64,000 bases of DNA, from contig JBMNLP010000001.1 of assembly GCA_050952845.1 (NCBI GenBank), forward strand, positions 806,001-870,000. The letters are read 5' to 3'. Source of the DNA: JAGVSV01 sp050952845. GTDB taxonomy: Bacteria; Bacillota; Clostridia; Christensenellales; Aristaeellaceae. This document shows positions 30,179 through 38,407 of the stretch, one piece after another. A model generated the notes under the pieces. The model was not told where the DNA came from, searched no databases, and was given only the letters and a program-made list of their open reading frames with translations. Both the position numbers and the translations under genes were made by a program. Every line of letters starts with the position of its first letter. Position 1 is the stretch's first letter.

Positions 30179-31867
30179 CTATGCATGGCTGGCCGGGCTG
30201 TCCGTCTCGTCCCTGACGATGATTTTGTCCCGGCCAAACAATGTCGCCAGGCTGCGGATATCCTTGTCCGCGCGCTCGTCCCTGTTCTGGGCGGTTGATG
30301 ACGCTGCCTGCACAGGCTCAAAGCCCACAGCCCGTCCGGCGATGTCGCTCAGCAGCGCGGTAACCTTGTCCTTCCTGTCGGCAGCGTTGAGAAAGCTGAT
30401 CAGATAATGCTTGTCTTCCGGAAAAGCCAGGATGAACCGGTCGCTTTGAAACCCGCCGTATTTGCCTTCGTTGAGGATGCCGTAGATCGACGGCAGCTCC
30501 CTGACGGCGCGCTTGAGCATGGCGTTCCAGATGTCAGCCGGCTTGCGTTCAGGCGCCGGCGCCGCAGGCCGGGCAGACGCCGGAGCGGGCGTGGGTGGTG
30601 GCGGGGGCGGCGGGTCGGCCGGCTCTGCCGCAGCGGGTGCCGCAGGCCGGGCGGTCGCTTCCGTGACGGCATGGTTTTCCGTGACGGCGGCAGGGACACC
30701 TTCGGGCGCCTCCGCCGCTGCCTGGGGCGGCGCGTTTTTCAGCGCCATCTCCAGCCGGTCCAGCCTGGCTAACAGCGCCGCGGGGTCGCTCTCCTTGCCG
30801 ATCTGGCACACCTGCAATGCAAACACTTCAACCAGCGTTCTGGGCGACGCAGCCCAGCGGGCATCCGCCTCTGCCTGGGCGCACTTGTCTAAGATATAGG
30901 TCAGGTGGCTCAGCGCCCAGCCCTCGGCCTGCGCTTGGTATCGGGCGGCGGATTCAGCGGTGGTGTCCTGCAGCGGCGGCGCATGCAGCTTGACCGAAAT
31001 TACCTGGCGGATGTGCCGGGACAGGCTGCGCAGGAATACCTGGATGTCGTACCCTCCGCGCACCATGTCGTCGATCAGCCGCAGGCTTTCGGCAGCGTCG
31101 GCCCGCCCCAGCGCATCTAAAAAGGCAAACAGAAACGAGCTGTCCACCGTGCCCAGCACCGCGCGCACCTTCTCCTCGGTGAGGTCGCCTTCCAGGCCCA
31201 GGCAGATATCCATCAGGCTCCAGGCGTCGCGCATGCTGCCCTCGGCGGACGCGGCGATCAGCTGCAAAGCCTGCTCCTGCGCCTGCTGGCCTTCCCGCAA
31301 CGCCAGGCGGAGCCGGTTGGCGATGCTTTCCTCGCTGAGGCGGCCGAAGTCGAAGCGCTGGCACCTGGAGAGAATCGTGGGCGGGATTTTCTGCGGCTCG
31401 GTTGTCGCCAGGATGAACACCATGTAGGGAGGCGGTTCCTCCAGCGTTTTGAGCAGCGCGTTGAAGGCGGCGTTTGACAGCATGTGCACCTCATCGATGA
31501 TGTACACCTTGTACGGCACAAACTGCGGCGGATAGGCAACCTTTTCTAGCATGTCGCGGATTTCTTCCACGCGGCTGTTGCTGGCGGCGTCCATTTCAAA
31601 CAGGTCCAGCGCGCTGTCCTGGGCCAGCGTTTGGCAGCACTCGCACGTGAGGCAGGGGTCGCCCTCAACGGGGTGCCGGCAGTTGATGGCCTGCGCCATG
31701 ATGCGCGCGGCGCTGGTTTTGCCGGTGCCGCGGCTGCCGCAAAACAGATAGGCGTGCGCGATCCGCCCTGACATGGCCTGGCCTTTCAGCGTGCGCACAA
31801 TGGTTTCCTGCCCGACCATGTCTGAAAAGGTGCGGGGGCGCCAGGTGCGGTATAATGACTGGTACAT
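30179..31867 (-). CDS. dnaX: DNA polymerase III subunit gamma/tau
   Basis: 562 residues. Clamp-loader AAA+ ATPase: MYQSLYRTWRPRTFSDMVGQ (1-20), Walker A GSRGTGKTSAARI (about 44-56), a zinc module CRHP...CLTCECCQTL (about 63-85), Walker B VYIIDEVHML (about 121-130), sensor LATTEPQKIPPTILSRCQRF. A Pro/Ala-rich linker (about 395-455) precedes the tau C-terminal part. It loads the beta clamp on DNA. No recR or ybaB follows, unlike many Firmicutes. It lies alone between the YitT gene and the membrane protein, sharing their orientation. Confidence 0.97.
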   Translation of the reverse strand: MYQSLYRTWRPRTFSDMVGQETIVRTLKGQAMSGRIAHAYLFCGSRGTGKTSAARIMAQAINCRHPVEGDPCLTCECCQTLAQDSALDLFEMDAASNSRVEEIRDMLEKVAYPPQFVPYKVYIIDEVHMLSNAAFNALLKTLEEPPPYMVFILATTEPQKIPPTILSRCQRFDFGRLSEESIANRLRLALREGQQAQEQALQLIAASAEGSMRDAWSLMDICLGLEGDLTEEKVRAVLGTVDSSFLFAFLDALGRADAAESLRLIDDMVRGGYDIQVFLRSLSRHIRQVISVKLHAPPLQDTTAESAARYQAQAEGWALSHLTYILDKCAQAEADARWAASPRTLVEVFALQVCQIGKESDPAALLARLDRLEMALKNAPPQAAAEAPEGVPAAVTENHAVTEATARPAAPAAAEPADPPPPPPPTPAPASARPAAPAPERKPADIWNAMLKRAVRELPSIYGILNEGKYGGFQSDRFILAFPEDKHYLISFLNAADRKDKVTALLSDIAGRAVGFEPVQAASSTAQNRDERADKDIRSLATLFGRDKIIVRDETDSPASHA

Positions 31868-31884
31868 CCTTTGCTCCTTATGGG

Positions 31885-32760
31885 TTACAGGTCATCGCCG
31901 ATCAGGGCGCGAAAGCCTTCGCCCAGCGTTTCATGCGTATCGGTGATAAAAACAAACGCCCCGGCGTCCTCTTCCTTGACGATCTGCTTGAGCAGCGACA
32001 GTTCCATCCTGCCCACCACGCACACCAGCATGCGCACCGCGTTGCCGCTGTAAGCGCCCGTGGCGTCAAGCACCGTCACGCCGCGGGACAGCTCCGTCAT
32101 CAGGCGGCTGGCGATGGTGTCGCTGTGCCGGGTGATGATGTTGCAGGCTTTGTCGGTGCCGATGCCGGCGATCACGACGTCCAGCACCCGGGAGGTGATG
32201 TATACGCTGATCATGGAATACATGGCGTGTTCCGCGCTCATCGTGAAGCCGGCCATCAGGATGACCGCGACATCGAAGGCAAACAGAAACGCGCCGATGG
32301 AAATGGCGGACACCTTCCTGTGGACAAGCCGGGCCATCAGGTCGGTGCCGCCGGTTGTGGCGCCGCCGCGCAGGATCAGCCCTAGGCCGATGCCCAACAG
32401 CACGCCGCCGAAGATGGAGGACATCATGGGGTCCTTCGTCAGCGGCTTCACGCGGAACAGGTCGATCAGCAGCGAGAAGACGATGGTGGCAACCGTGGTG
32501 CGGATCAGGAACCGCCTGCCCATCTGCCGGTAACCCAGCAAAAAAAGCGGGATATTCAGCAGCAGGCTCGTGGTGCCGGTGGGCAGGTGAAACAGGTAGT
32601 TGAGGATGGTCGCGATGCCTGTCAGCCCGCCGGGGGCGATGCTGTTGGGCAGCAGAAAAAGCGGGTATGCCACCGCTCCCAGCGCACAGCCGGCAAAAAT
32701 CAAGCCATACTGTTTCAGCAGGTTGTCCCGGTCCATCCTGTCCCGTCCATTGTTCAGCAT
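31885..32760 (-). CDS. YitT family membrane protein
   Basis: 291 residues with five or six TM segments (about 18-38, 55-75, 80-100, 110-130, 150-172, 180-200). Conserved family motifs: PNSIAPGGLTGIATILNYL (about 38-56), LRGGATTGGTDLMARLVH (about 125-142). The cytosolic C-terminal DUF2179 domain ends VVGRMELSLLKQIVKEEDAGAFVFITDTHE, a possible ligand-sensing module. Role unknown in the cell; homologues are widespread in Firmicutes. RBS GGGAG six bases before ATG 32760. Promoter at 32799-32827. dnaX follows 17 bp downstream. Confidence 0.88.
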   Translation of the reverse strand: MLNNGRDRMDRDNLLKQYGLIFAGCALGAVAYPLFLLPNSIAPGGLTGIATILNYLFHLPTGTTSLLLNIPLFLLGYRQMGRRFLIRTTVATIVFSLLIDLFRVKPLTKDPMMSSIFGGVLLGIGLGLILRGGATTGGTDLMARLVHRKVSAISIGAFLFAFDVAVILMAGFTMSAEHAMYSMISVYITSRVLDVVIAGIGTDKACNIITRHSDTIASRLMTELSRGVTVLDATGAYSGNAVRMLVCVVGRMELSLLKQIVKEEDAGAFVFITDTHETLGEGFRALIGDDL

Positions 32761-32798
32761 GCATTCACTCCCGGCGTACGCGTTGTTTCGTCAAGGAC

Positions 32799-32827
32799 AG
32801 TATAGCATACCGGCGCCGGCTTGTGAA
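32799..32827 (-). promoter_or_regulatory. Promoter of the YitT-dnaX unit
   Basis: Minus strand TTCACA (32822-32827) and TATACT (32799-32804), 17 bp apart, about 40 bp before the YitT start. Nothing else recognisable lies in 32828-32995, except a weak plus-strand TTGATA/AATCAT pair that might serve hpf. Confidence 0.6.
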
Positions 32828-32995
32828 TTGCGCGGGAATAAGGACGCGGCGCCGTTGATATGCGGTATTTATGAACAAATCATAAAGAAATGAGCGTCAG
32901 CGGACAGATTATCCTGTCCGCGGCAGGAAACTGCGGCGCGGCGTCGAAATAATTAAATATAAGCAGGCTTGCCTGCCGAAAGGAGCAGATGCTAT

Positions 32996-33535
32996 ATGAA
33001 AACGACGATCACAGCAAAGGGCATGGTGGTGACCCCCGGCATCACCAACCGCATCCTCAAGAAAACCGCCACCATGAGCCGCTACCTGAAGCCCGATACC
33101 GAGATGCAGGTCAGGCTGCGCCGCGAGCGCAACCAGCGCATTGTGGAAATCACCGTGCCCATCGACGGCATGACGCTGCGGGCGGAAGCCGCCAGCGACG
33201 ACAACCTCTTCATGAGCATTGATCGGGCGCTGGCCAGGCTGGAACGGCAGATCCTGCGCCACCGCACCAAGCTGGACAGGCGCATCCGCCAGGATGTGAA
33301 TATCGCCGAGAGCCCGGAGTTTATTGAGGATATCAGCCCGGATGAGCTGGGCGAGCGGCAGGTTGTGCGCCACAAAACCTACACCGTGCGCCCCATGTCC
33401 CAGGAGGACGCGGCGCTGCAGATGGAGCTGCTCGGGCACACCTTCTTCGTATATACCGACCTGGAAACCAACAATGTGCACGTGCTGTACCTGCGCAGGG
33501 ACGGCAACCTCGGCCTGCTGGTGCCGGAGGCATAG
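32996..33535 (+). CDS. hpf: Ribosome hibernation promoting factor, long form
   Basis: 179 residues. The N-terminal S30AE domain (1-100) has VTPGITNRILKKTATMSRYL, VRLRRERNQRIVEITVPIDG and LFMSIDRALARLERQILRHR. A linker leads to the C-terminal dimerisation domain (about 118-179, VRHKTYTVRPMSQEDAALQMEL...HVLYLRRDGNLGLLVPE). The long form makes 100S ribosome dimers in stationary phase. ATG 32996 has RBS AAAGGAGC; an ATG at 32989 is out of frame. It stands alone, followed by a terminator. Confidence 0.95.
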   Translation: MKTTITAKGMVVTPGITNRILKKTATMSRYLKPDTEMQVRLRRERNQRIVEITVPIDGMTLRAEAASDDNLFMSIDRALARLERQILRHRTKLDRRIRQDVNIAESPEFIEDISPDELGERQVVRHKTYTVRPMSQEDAALQMELLGHTFFVYTDLETNNVHVLYLRRDGNLGLLVPEA

Positions 33536-33566
33536 CGCCAACAGCCTCCTCATGGCGCAGGAGCCG

Positions 33567-33594
33567 GCCCGGGTCGATCGCCCGGGCTTTTTTT
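33567..33594 (+). terminator. Intrinsic terminator of hpf
   Basis: GCCCGGG (33567-33573) / CCCGGGC (33581-33587), followed by seven T. Confidence 0.85.
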
Positions 33595-33612
33595 ATACTG
33601 ATTTTAATATCA

Positions 33613-34923
33613 TTATCCGTTTAGCCGGGTCGGGTTGACCAGCCAGGATTGAGCCAGGGCCAGCAGGGCTTTTCTGTCGTTGGCGGTTTCTTCTGTGAGG
33701 ACCATGCGCAGCAGCCTGTTTAGCGCGGCGCCGAGCGCAGGCCCCTGAGGGTAGCCGATGCCCAGCAGGTCATCCCCTGTAACAGCCAGACAACGCAGGT
33801 GAAGGCAGGCGTTTTCGGATATCAGCCGGTCCGCTTCGGCTTGCAGCCTGTTCAGCGCATCGATCTTCCAGGCGTCCGGGCTGCCGGCGGCATGCAGGCC
33901 GGCCATTTTTAGCAGCACGAGCTGGTCAAACCGCTCCTTGCCCAAGCGCGCCAGCCACAGGCGCAGCGTGGGGCGCGTCAGCCGGGCGCCATAGGCCAGC
34001 ACGAGGGCCTGCACCTCGTCGGTCAGGGCGCCGGGCTGTTTCAGGCGGGTCAGGCAGGCTGCCGCGCGTGCGGCATCTTCGGCCAGGGCGCTGTCAGCCA
34101 GGGCGGCGTCCGGGTCCTCGGGCGGGGTGCTGCGGACGGGGCCTGCCAACAGCGCTGCCCAGCGCAGCGGCAGGTGGGCAGGGGTGTGCTGAACGCGGCA
34201 TAGTGCGCGCTGCTGGGCGCTGTCTGCCAAGCGTGTCATTTCGGGCAGCGCAGCTGCCGCAACGCGGGGCAATGCCTGAAATGCCTGCGCGGCATACGCT
34301 CCGGTCAGCGTGAGGTTGAGCTCCGCCGCGATGCGCTCCATGCTGACGGCGCTCAGGCCGGGCAGCGCCGCTTCCATGGCCTGCCGGGTATCCGGCGTTA
34401 CCTGAAACCCCAGCACCGCGGCAAACCTGAGGGCGCGCAGGATGCGCAGCGCATCCTCACGAAACCGCTTCATGGGGTTCCCGACCGCGCGGATCAGCCC
34501 AAGGTCGCAGTCGCGCAGGCCGCCGGTATGGTCGACGAGGCTGGTATCGGGGCTCCAGGCCAGGGCGTTGATAGTAAAATCGCGGCGCATCACATCGTCA
34601 GCCAGCGAGGTGGAAAAGCGGACAGTGTCCGGCCGTCTGCCGTCGGAATAAGGGCCGTCCCGGCGGAATGTCGTGATTTCAACCGGCCGTCCCGGCAGCA
34701 GCACCGTGACGGTGCCGTGGCGCAGCCCGGTGTCCAGCGTGGTATGCATCGGAAAACAGGCGCGCACCTGGCCGGGCAGCGCCGAGGTGGCGATGTCATA
34801 GTCCTTGGGCGGGATGCCCAGGTAATCGTCCCGCACGCAGCCGCCGACCAGGTAGGCCTGGTGTCCGCCCTTTTCCAGCCGGGCCAGCGCCTCCAGCACG
34901 GCGTCGGGAACAGGGAAACGCAC
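33613..34923 (-). CDS. cca: CCA tRNA nucleotidyltransferase / poly(A) polymerase family
   Basis: 436 residues. Nucleotidyltransferase head YLVGGCVRDDYLGIPPKDYDIATSA (about 23-47, metal-binding DYD), TGLRHGTVTVLL, and RRDFTINALAW; then the tRNA-binding region with FREDALRILRALRFAAVLGF (about 154-173). It adds or repairs the CCA end of tRNAs; the head alone does not rule out a poly(A) polymerase. A helical C-terminal half completes the class II fold. Begins with GTG 34923, eleven bases after AAGGAG. Transcribed convergently with hpf. Confidence 0.92.
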   Translation of the reverse strand: MRFPVPDAVLEALARLEKGGHQAYLVGGCVRDDYLGIPPKDYDIATSALPGQVRACFPMHTTLDTGLRHGTVTVLLPGRPVEITTFRRDGPYSDGRRPDTVRFSTSLADDVMRRDFTINALAWSPDTSLVDHTGGLRDCDLGLIRAVGNPMKRFREDALRILRALRFAAVLGFQVTPDTRQAMEAALPGLSAVSMERIAAELNLTLTGAYAAQAFQALPRVAAAALPEMTRLADSAQQRALCRVQHTPAHLPLRWAALLAGPVRSTPPEDPDAALADSALAEDAARAAACLTRLKQPGALTDEVQALVLAYGARLTRPTLRLWLARLGKERFDQLVLLKMAGLHAAGSPDAWKIDALNRLQAEADRLISENACLHLRCLAVTGDDLLGIGYPQGPALGAALNRLLRMVLTEETANDRKALLALAQSWLVNPTRLNG

Positions 34924-35044
34924 GCGCTCATCTCCTTTATGCTGTGCCTAGGCTCATCTTAGCCGGCGCCGTGCTTGCTTGTCAAGCGGGATGCCGCCGT
35001 GCTACAATGCTTTTGCCGCGGGGCAGACGGGGGTTTGTGAACAT

Positions 35045-35551
35045 ATGGATGCAGTGGGGGCGGTGCTGGAAGCAAGGCGCTTGCTGTCTGGCGAAACGCC
35101 TTTGAAAGCCGATTGCGGGGCGCTGTGCGGCGCCGCCTGCTGCCGGCCCGACGAGGAGGGGAAGGGCGGCATGCTTCTGTTTCCGGGCGAAGAAGTCCTC
35201 TACAGCACCCTCCCGCCCGGGTTTTCGATCGTGGGGGATGATCTGGCAGTGCCGGACGGCAAACTGCTGGTTTGCCAGGGGGTCTGCAGCCGCGGGGATC
35301 GGCCGCTGGCCTGCCGCTTTTTTCCGTTGTTCCCATCGGTGCGGCAGACGCGGAAGGGGGCGGTGCTCCGGATGGAGCTCGATCGGCGCGCCTGGCCTGT
35401 CTGTCCCCTGATGCCGCATGGCCTGCCTGGGCTGTCCGGTGCGTTTATGTTGGCTGCGCGCCAGGCGGCGCTTGTGCTGGCGGGCGTATCGGCGCACAGG
35501 GCTTTCATGCTGCGGCTGACGCAGTTTGTGCACCGGCACTATCATTTGTAA
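35045..35551 (+). CDS. Cysteine-cluster protein, YkgJ-like
   Basis: 168 residues with the cysteine arrangement of the YkgJ / zinc- or iron-chelating domain family: ADCGALCGAACCRPDE (about 23-38), VCQGVCSRGDRPLACRFFPLFP (about 77-98) and WPVCPLMPH. Bacterial YkgJ-like proteins are small cytosolic metal-binding proteins without a settled role. ATG 35045 is preceded by GGGGG at about eight bases; earlier in-frame starts lack an RBS. It lies 14 bp before the DNA methyltransferase gene in the same direction. Confidence 0.7.
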   Translation: MDAVGAVLEARRLLSGETPLKADCGALCGAACCRPDEEGKGGMLLFPGEEVLYSTLPPGFSIVGDDLAVPDGKLLVCQGVCSRGDRPLACRFFPLFPSVRQTRKGAVLRMELDRRAWPVCPLMPHGLPGLSGAFMLAARQAALVLAGVSAHRAFMLRLTQFVHRHYHL

Positions 35552-35565
35552 GGAAAGGTGTTTTC

Positions 35566-36831
35566 ATGTTGTGGCAGCGGGTAACCGTTCAGAGTGAAGT
35601 GAACGACATGCCGGGTCCGGGCGGCCTTCTGATACAGGACGACGCGTTGAAAGCCGACCTGTCCGGGTTTATGGGGCAGGTGCAGTGCGTGTATGTCGAT
35701 CCGCCCTATTTCACCGGGGAGCGTTTCCGGCACCGCGTGCGCGTGGGAAAGAAAGCGTGGAAAACAGGCAAAACCACGCTGCTGCTGCCGGGCTTTGACG
35801 ATTTTTCCGGCATGACCAGCCGGCATTATATTGATTTTCTCAGGCGGTTGATCGCGCTGTCGCGCGAGCTGCTCAACGAATCCGGCTCCTTTTTCCTGCA
35901 CCTTGACTACCGCATGGTGGCGCATGCCCGGTTGCTGTGCGATGATATCTTCGGCGAGCAGCAGTTTCGCAACGAGATTATCTGGAGCTACCAGACCGGC
36001 GGCCGGTCCAAGAAATATTTCAGCCGCAAGCACGACAACATCCTGTTCTACGCCAAATCCAAGCAGCATTATTTTGACATCACCAGCGTGCCCGTCGGCA
36101 GCAGGAGGGACCGGCAAAACCACCTGAAGCGCCATGTCGATGCCGATGGGCGCACATACCGCACCATCCGGAGCGGCGGCAAGCTGTACACCTACTATGA
36201 CGATGAGCCGGCTTACCCCGATGACGTATGGACCGATGTCAGCCAGATGCAGCAGAAGGACCCGCAGCGCAGCGGCTACCCCACGCAAAAGCCACAGGCG
36301 CTCACCGACCGCGTGATCCTGTGCTCCACCAGGCCGGACGACCTGGTGGCCGACCTGACCTGCGGCTCGGGCACGGCGCTGGTGTCGGCAGCTGAAAACG
36401 GGCGCAGGTTTCTGGGCATCGATTCGGCGTGCCAGGCGCTGGCTGTGTCGCGAAAGCGCCTGGCGGAGACGGCGCTGACATGCCGCGCTCCCTTTTCGGA
36501 AGCCGGGGCTCACCTTGAGGCATCGGTGATGCCGGGCATTGGATACTATACGGTGCGGCTGGCGGCCTATGCGCCGGACGATGCCGTGTATGAAGCGCAT
36601 GGTTTTTCGCCTGAAAGCGAGCGCTTCGCCGATTTGGACGCTGTGGACCAGTGGTATGCCGGGCTGATCACCGGCGATGTGTTGAAGGTGTATGCCGCAT
36701 CGTACCGCAGCAAGAAGACCCCTGCCCTGCAGCGGACGCTGCAGGTGCCCCTGCTGCGCGGCAGGGTAGCGGTGCTGACCATCGACCTGTTCGGAAACCG
36801 CATTCTGTGGGCTGCACCGGAGGGGGCATGA
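35566..36831 (+). CDS. Orphan beta-class DNA methyltransferase
   Basis: 421 residues. Motif IV VYVDPPYFTG (about 42-51) comes before motif I LVADLTCGSGTAL (about 260-272), the beta-class order of N6-adenine and some N4-cytosine enzymes. Other motifs are GSFFLHLDYRMVAHA, FRNEIIWSYQTGG (about 135-147), and YPTQKPQAL (about 235-243), which matches motif X. The last 120 or so residues are an additional, unrecognised C-terminal domain. No restriction endonuclease or specificity subunit is next to it, so it is probably a solitary regulator or marker of host DNA. RBS AAAGG precedes ATG 35566; a longer in-frame start inside the previous gene is unlikely. Confidence 0.85.
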   Translation: MLWQRVTVQSEVNDMPGPGGLLIQDDALKADLSGFMGQVQCVYVDPPYFTGERFRHRVRVGKKAWKTGKTTLLLPGFDDFSGMTSRHYIDFLRRLIALSRELLNESGSFFLHLDYRMVAHARLLCDDIFGEQQFRNEIIWSYQTGGRSKKYFSRKHDNILFYAKSKQHYFDITSVPVGSRRDRQNHLKRHVDADGRTYRTIRSGGKLYTYYDDEPAYPDDVWTDVSQMQQKDPQRSGYPTQKPQALTDRVILCSTRPDDLVADLTCGSGTALVSAAENGRRFLGIDSACQALAVSRKRLAETALTCRAPFSEAGAHLEASVMPGIGYYTVRLAAYAPDDAVYEAHGFSPESERFADLDAVDQWYAGLITGDVLKVYAASYRSKKTPALQRTLQVPLLRGRVAVLTIDLFGNRILWAAPEGA

Positions 36832-36981
36832 CCCGTCAAAGTGGCAATGCGCGAACAATTTTTACATATTTTTAATATAATAGTGGAAATTGTTACCCAT
36901 TTGTGATATTGTAATGATCGGGTTGTGTTTAATTGTGTCAATTTGGTGATGAGCACCTGAACCGGCCCAAGGAGATTGTAA

Positions 36982-38007
36982 ATGGCATCGGTTGAAGATA
37001 TTGGCATAGACCTCGGTTCCTCCAACGTTCTGATCTACATGCGCGGCAAGGGCATCGTCCTCAACGAGCCGGCGACCCTGGCGGTGGATCATGAAACGCG
37101 CAACATCATTGCCATCGGCCGTGAAGCGTACCGGATGCTGGGGCGCGAGCCCAACAACATCGAAGTGGTGCGCCCATTGCAGAAGGGGACCATCCACGAT
37201 TTTGACATGCTCAGCATCCTGTTGAACCATTTTGTCATTCAGGTGATCGGGAAGCGTCTGTTCACGCGGCCGCGCGCTGTGATGTCGGTGTCCGCGGCGG
37301 CCAACGAAATTGAAAAACGCCAGCTGATCGTGGGCATGTTTGAGGCAGGCGCCCGGCGTACGCAGCTGCTGGAGCGTCCATTGGCTGCCGCGCTGGGCAC
37401 GGGCGTCAACATCATGGAGCACTATGGCCGCATGGTGGCGGACATCGGCGGCGCCACGACCGATATCGCCGTCATCGCGTCGGGCGAGCTGATGTCGCGC
37501 AGCATCATCGACGCGGCGGGCGACCAGTTTACCGAAGCCATCATCCGCTATATCCGCCTGAAGCACAACCTGCTGATCGGCGTCAGAACGGCGGAGGACA
37601 TCAAGCACGCCATCGGCGCGGTCTATCCCGTGGGCGATGCCGGTTTGTCGATGCCCATCGCAGGGCGCAACCTGGTTTCGGGCTTGCCCAAGGAGATGGA
37701 GATAGAACGCGGCGAGATCGCCGAAGCCATGGAGGAGCCGCTGCGCCGGCTGATTGAAGGCCTGCACAGCGTCATCGAGCGCGTGCCACCCGAACTGGCT
37801 AACGACGTTTTTGAAAACGGTATCCTGCTGACGGGCGGCGGCGCGATGCTCAAGGGCCTGCAGGAAGCCATCATGGAAGAGATGCAGATCGGCTGCATCA
37901 CAGCAGACCGGCCGCAGGAATGCGTTGCCATGGGGTGCGGGTTTGCGCTGGAGCACCTGTCCGACTTCAACCGGATGATGAGCGATGCCCGCAGAAAGGG
38001 CAGCTGA
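36982..38007 (+). CDS. MreB/Mbl-family rod-shape protein
   Basis: 341 residues of the actin-like fold. Phosphate 1 motif IGIDLGSSNVLIYM (about 7-20), phosphate 2 MVADIGGATTDIAVI (about 152-166), adenosine motif NGILLTGGGAMLKGL (about 278-292), and LERPLAAALGTG. It polymerises under the membrane and guides side-wall peptidoglycan synthesis. It is separate from any mreCD genes, as is usual for mbl. RBS AAGGAG precedes ATG 36982. A perfect TATAAT (36876-36881) upstream lacks a clear -35. Followed by a terminator shared with L28. Confidence 0.93.
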   Translation: MASVEDIGIDLGSSNVLIYMRGKGIVLNEPATLAVDHETRNIIAIGREAYRMLGREPNNIEVVRPLQKGTIHDFDMLSILLNHFVIQVIGKRLFTRPRAVMSVSAAANEIEKRQLIVGMFEAGARRTQLLERPLAAALGTGVNIMEHYGRMVADIGGATTDIAVIASGELMSRSIIDAAGDQFTEAIIRYIRLKHNLLIGVRTAEDIKHAIGAVYPVGDAGLSMPIAGRNLVSGLPKEMEIERGEIAEAMEEPLRRLIEGLHSVIERVPPELANDVFENGILLTGGGAMLKGLQEAIMEEMQIGCITADRPQECVAMGCGFALEHLSDFNRMMSDARRKGS

Positions 38008-38034
38008 TACCCGTTCCACGCCTGCAAGAGACCG

Positions 38035-38070
38035 GCAAAAAAGCCGCCCCCAAAGGGAACGGCTTTTTGC
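38035..38070. terminator. Bidirectional terminator between mreB/mbl and rpmB
   Basis: GCAAAAAAGCCG (38035-38046) pairs with CGGCTTTTTGC (38060-38070). A-run and T-run allow use from both sides. Confidence 0.75.
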
Positions 38071-38080
38071 AACTGTGCGA

Positions 38081-38293
38081 TCAGATCTCTGCGGAGATTT
38101 TTGGCAGCGCGCGGGCTACTTTACCGCTGCGGAGGCAACGTGTGCAAACGTTCTTGCGCATTGGCACGCCATCGGCCAACACGCGGACCCGCTGGATATT
38201 GGGCGCCCATTGGCGGTTGCTTTTTCTATCCGAGTGGCTGACCTTGTGCCCGTGCATGATACCTTTTGCACAAATCTCACAAAACTTTCCCAT
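38081..38293 (-). CDS. rpmB: Ribosomal protein bL28
   Basis: 70 residues. MGKFCEICAKGIMHGHKVSHS (1-21) and VPMRKNVCTRCLRSGKVAR (about 43-61). The two CxxC pairs mark the zinc-binding form. Part of the 50S subunit near the L1 stalk. RBS GGGAGGTG precedes the ATG. Single-gene unit. Confidence 0.97.
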   Translation of the reverse strand: MGKFCEICAKGIMHGHKVSHSDRKSNRQWAPNIQRVRVLADGVPMRKNVCTRCLRSGKVARALPKISAEI

Positions 38294-38407
38294 CCTTTAC
38301 ACCTCCCTGTCGGAGAATACGGAGAACACGGCGGTTGCCGCGCAAAATCCCGTGACAGCCCGGCTATCCTACCATAACTGCATGATGAATGCAAGAGAAA
38401 TTTTGCC

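Noticed and set aside
35272..35565. 98-codon upstream extension of the methyltransferase frame
   Set aside because: It lies wholly inside the cysteine-cluster gene; ATG 35566 has a ribosome binding site.
35566..36831. Complete restriction-modification system
   Set aside because: No nuclease or specificity gene lies on either side; neighbours are a YkgJ-like protein and MreB/Mbl.
36862..38019. 385-codon frame antisense to mreB/mbl
   Set aside because: Mirror of a conserved actin-fold gene; includes AT-rich promoter region without start signals.
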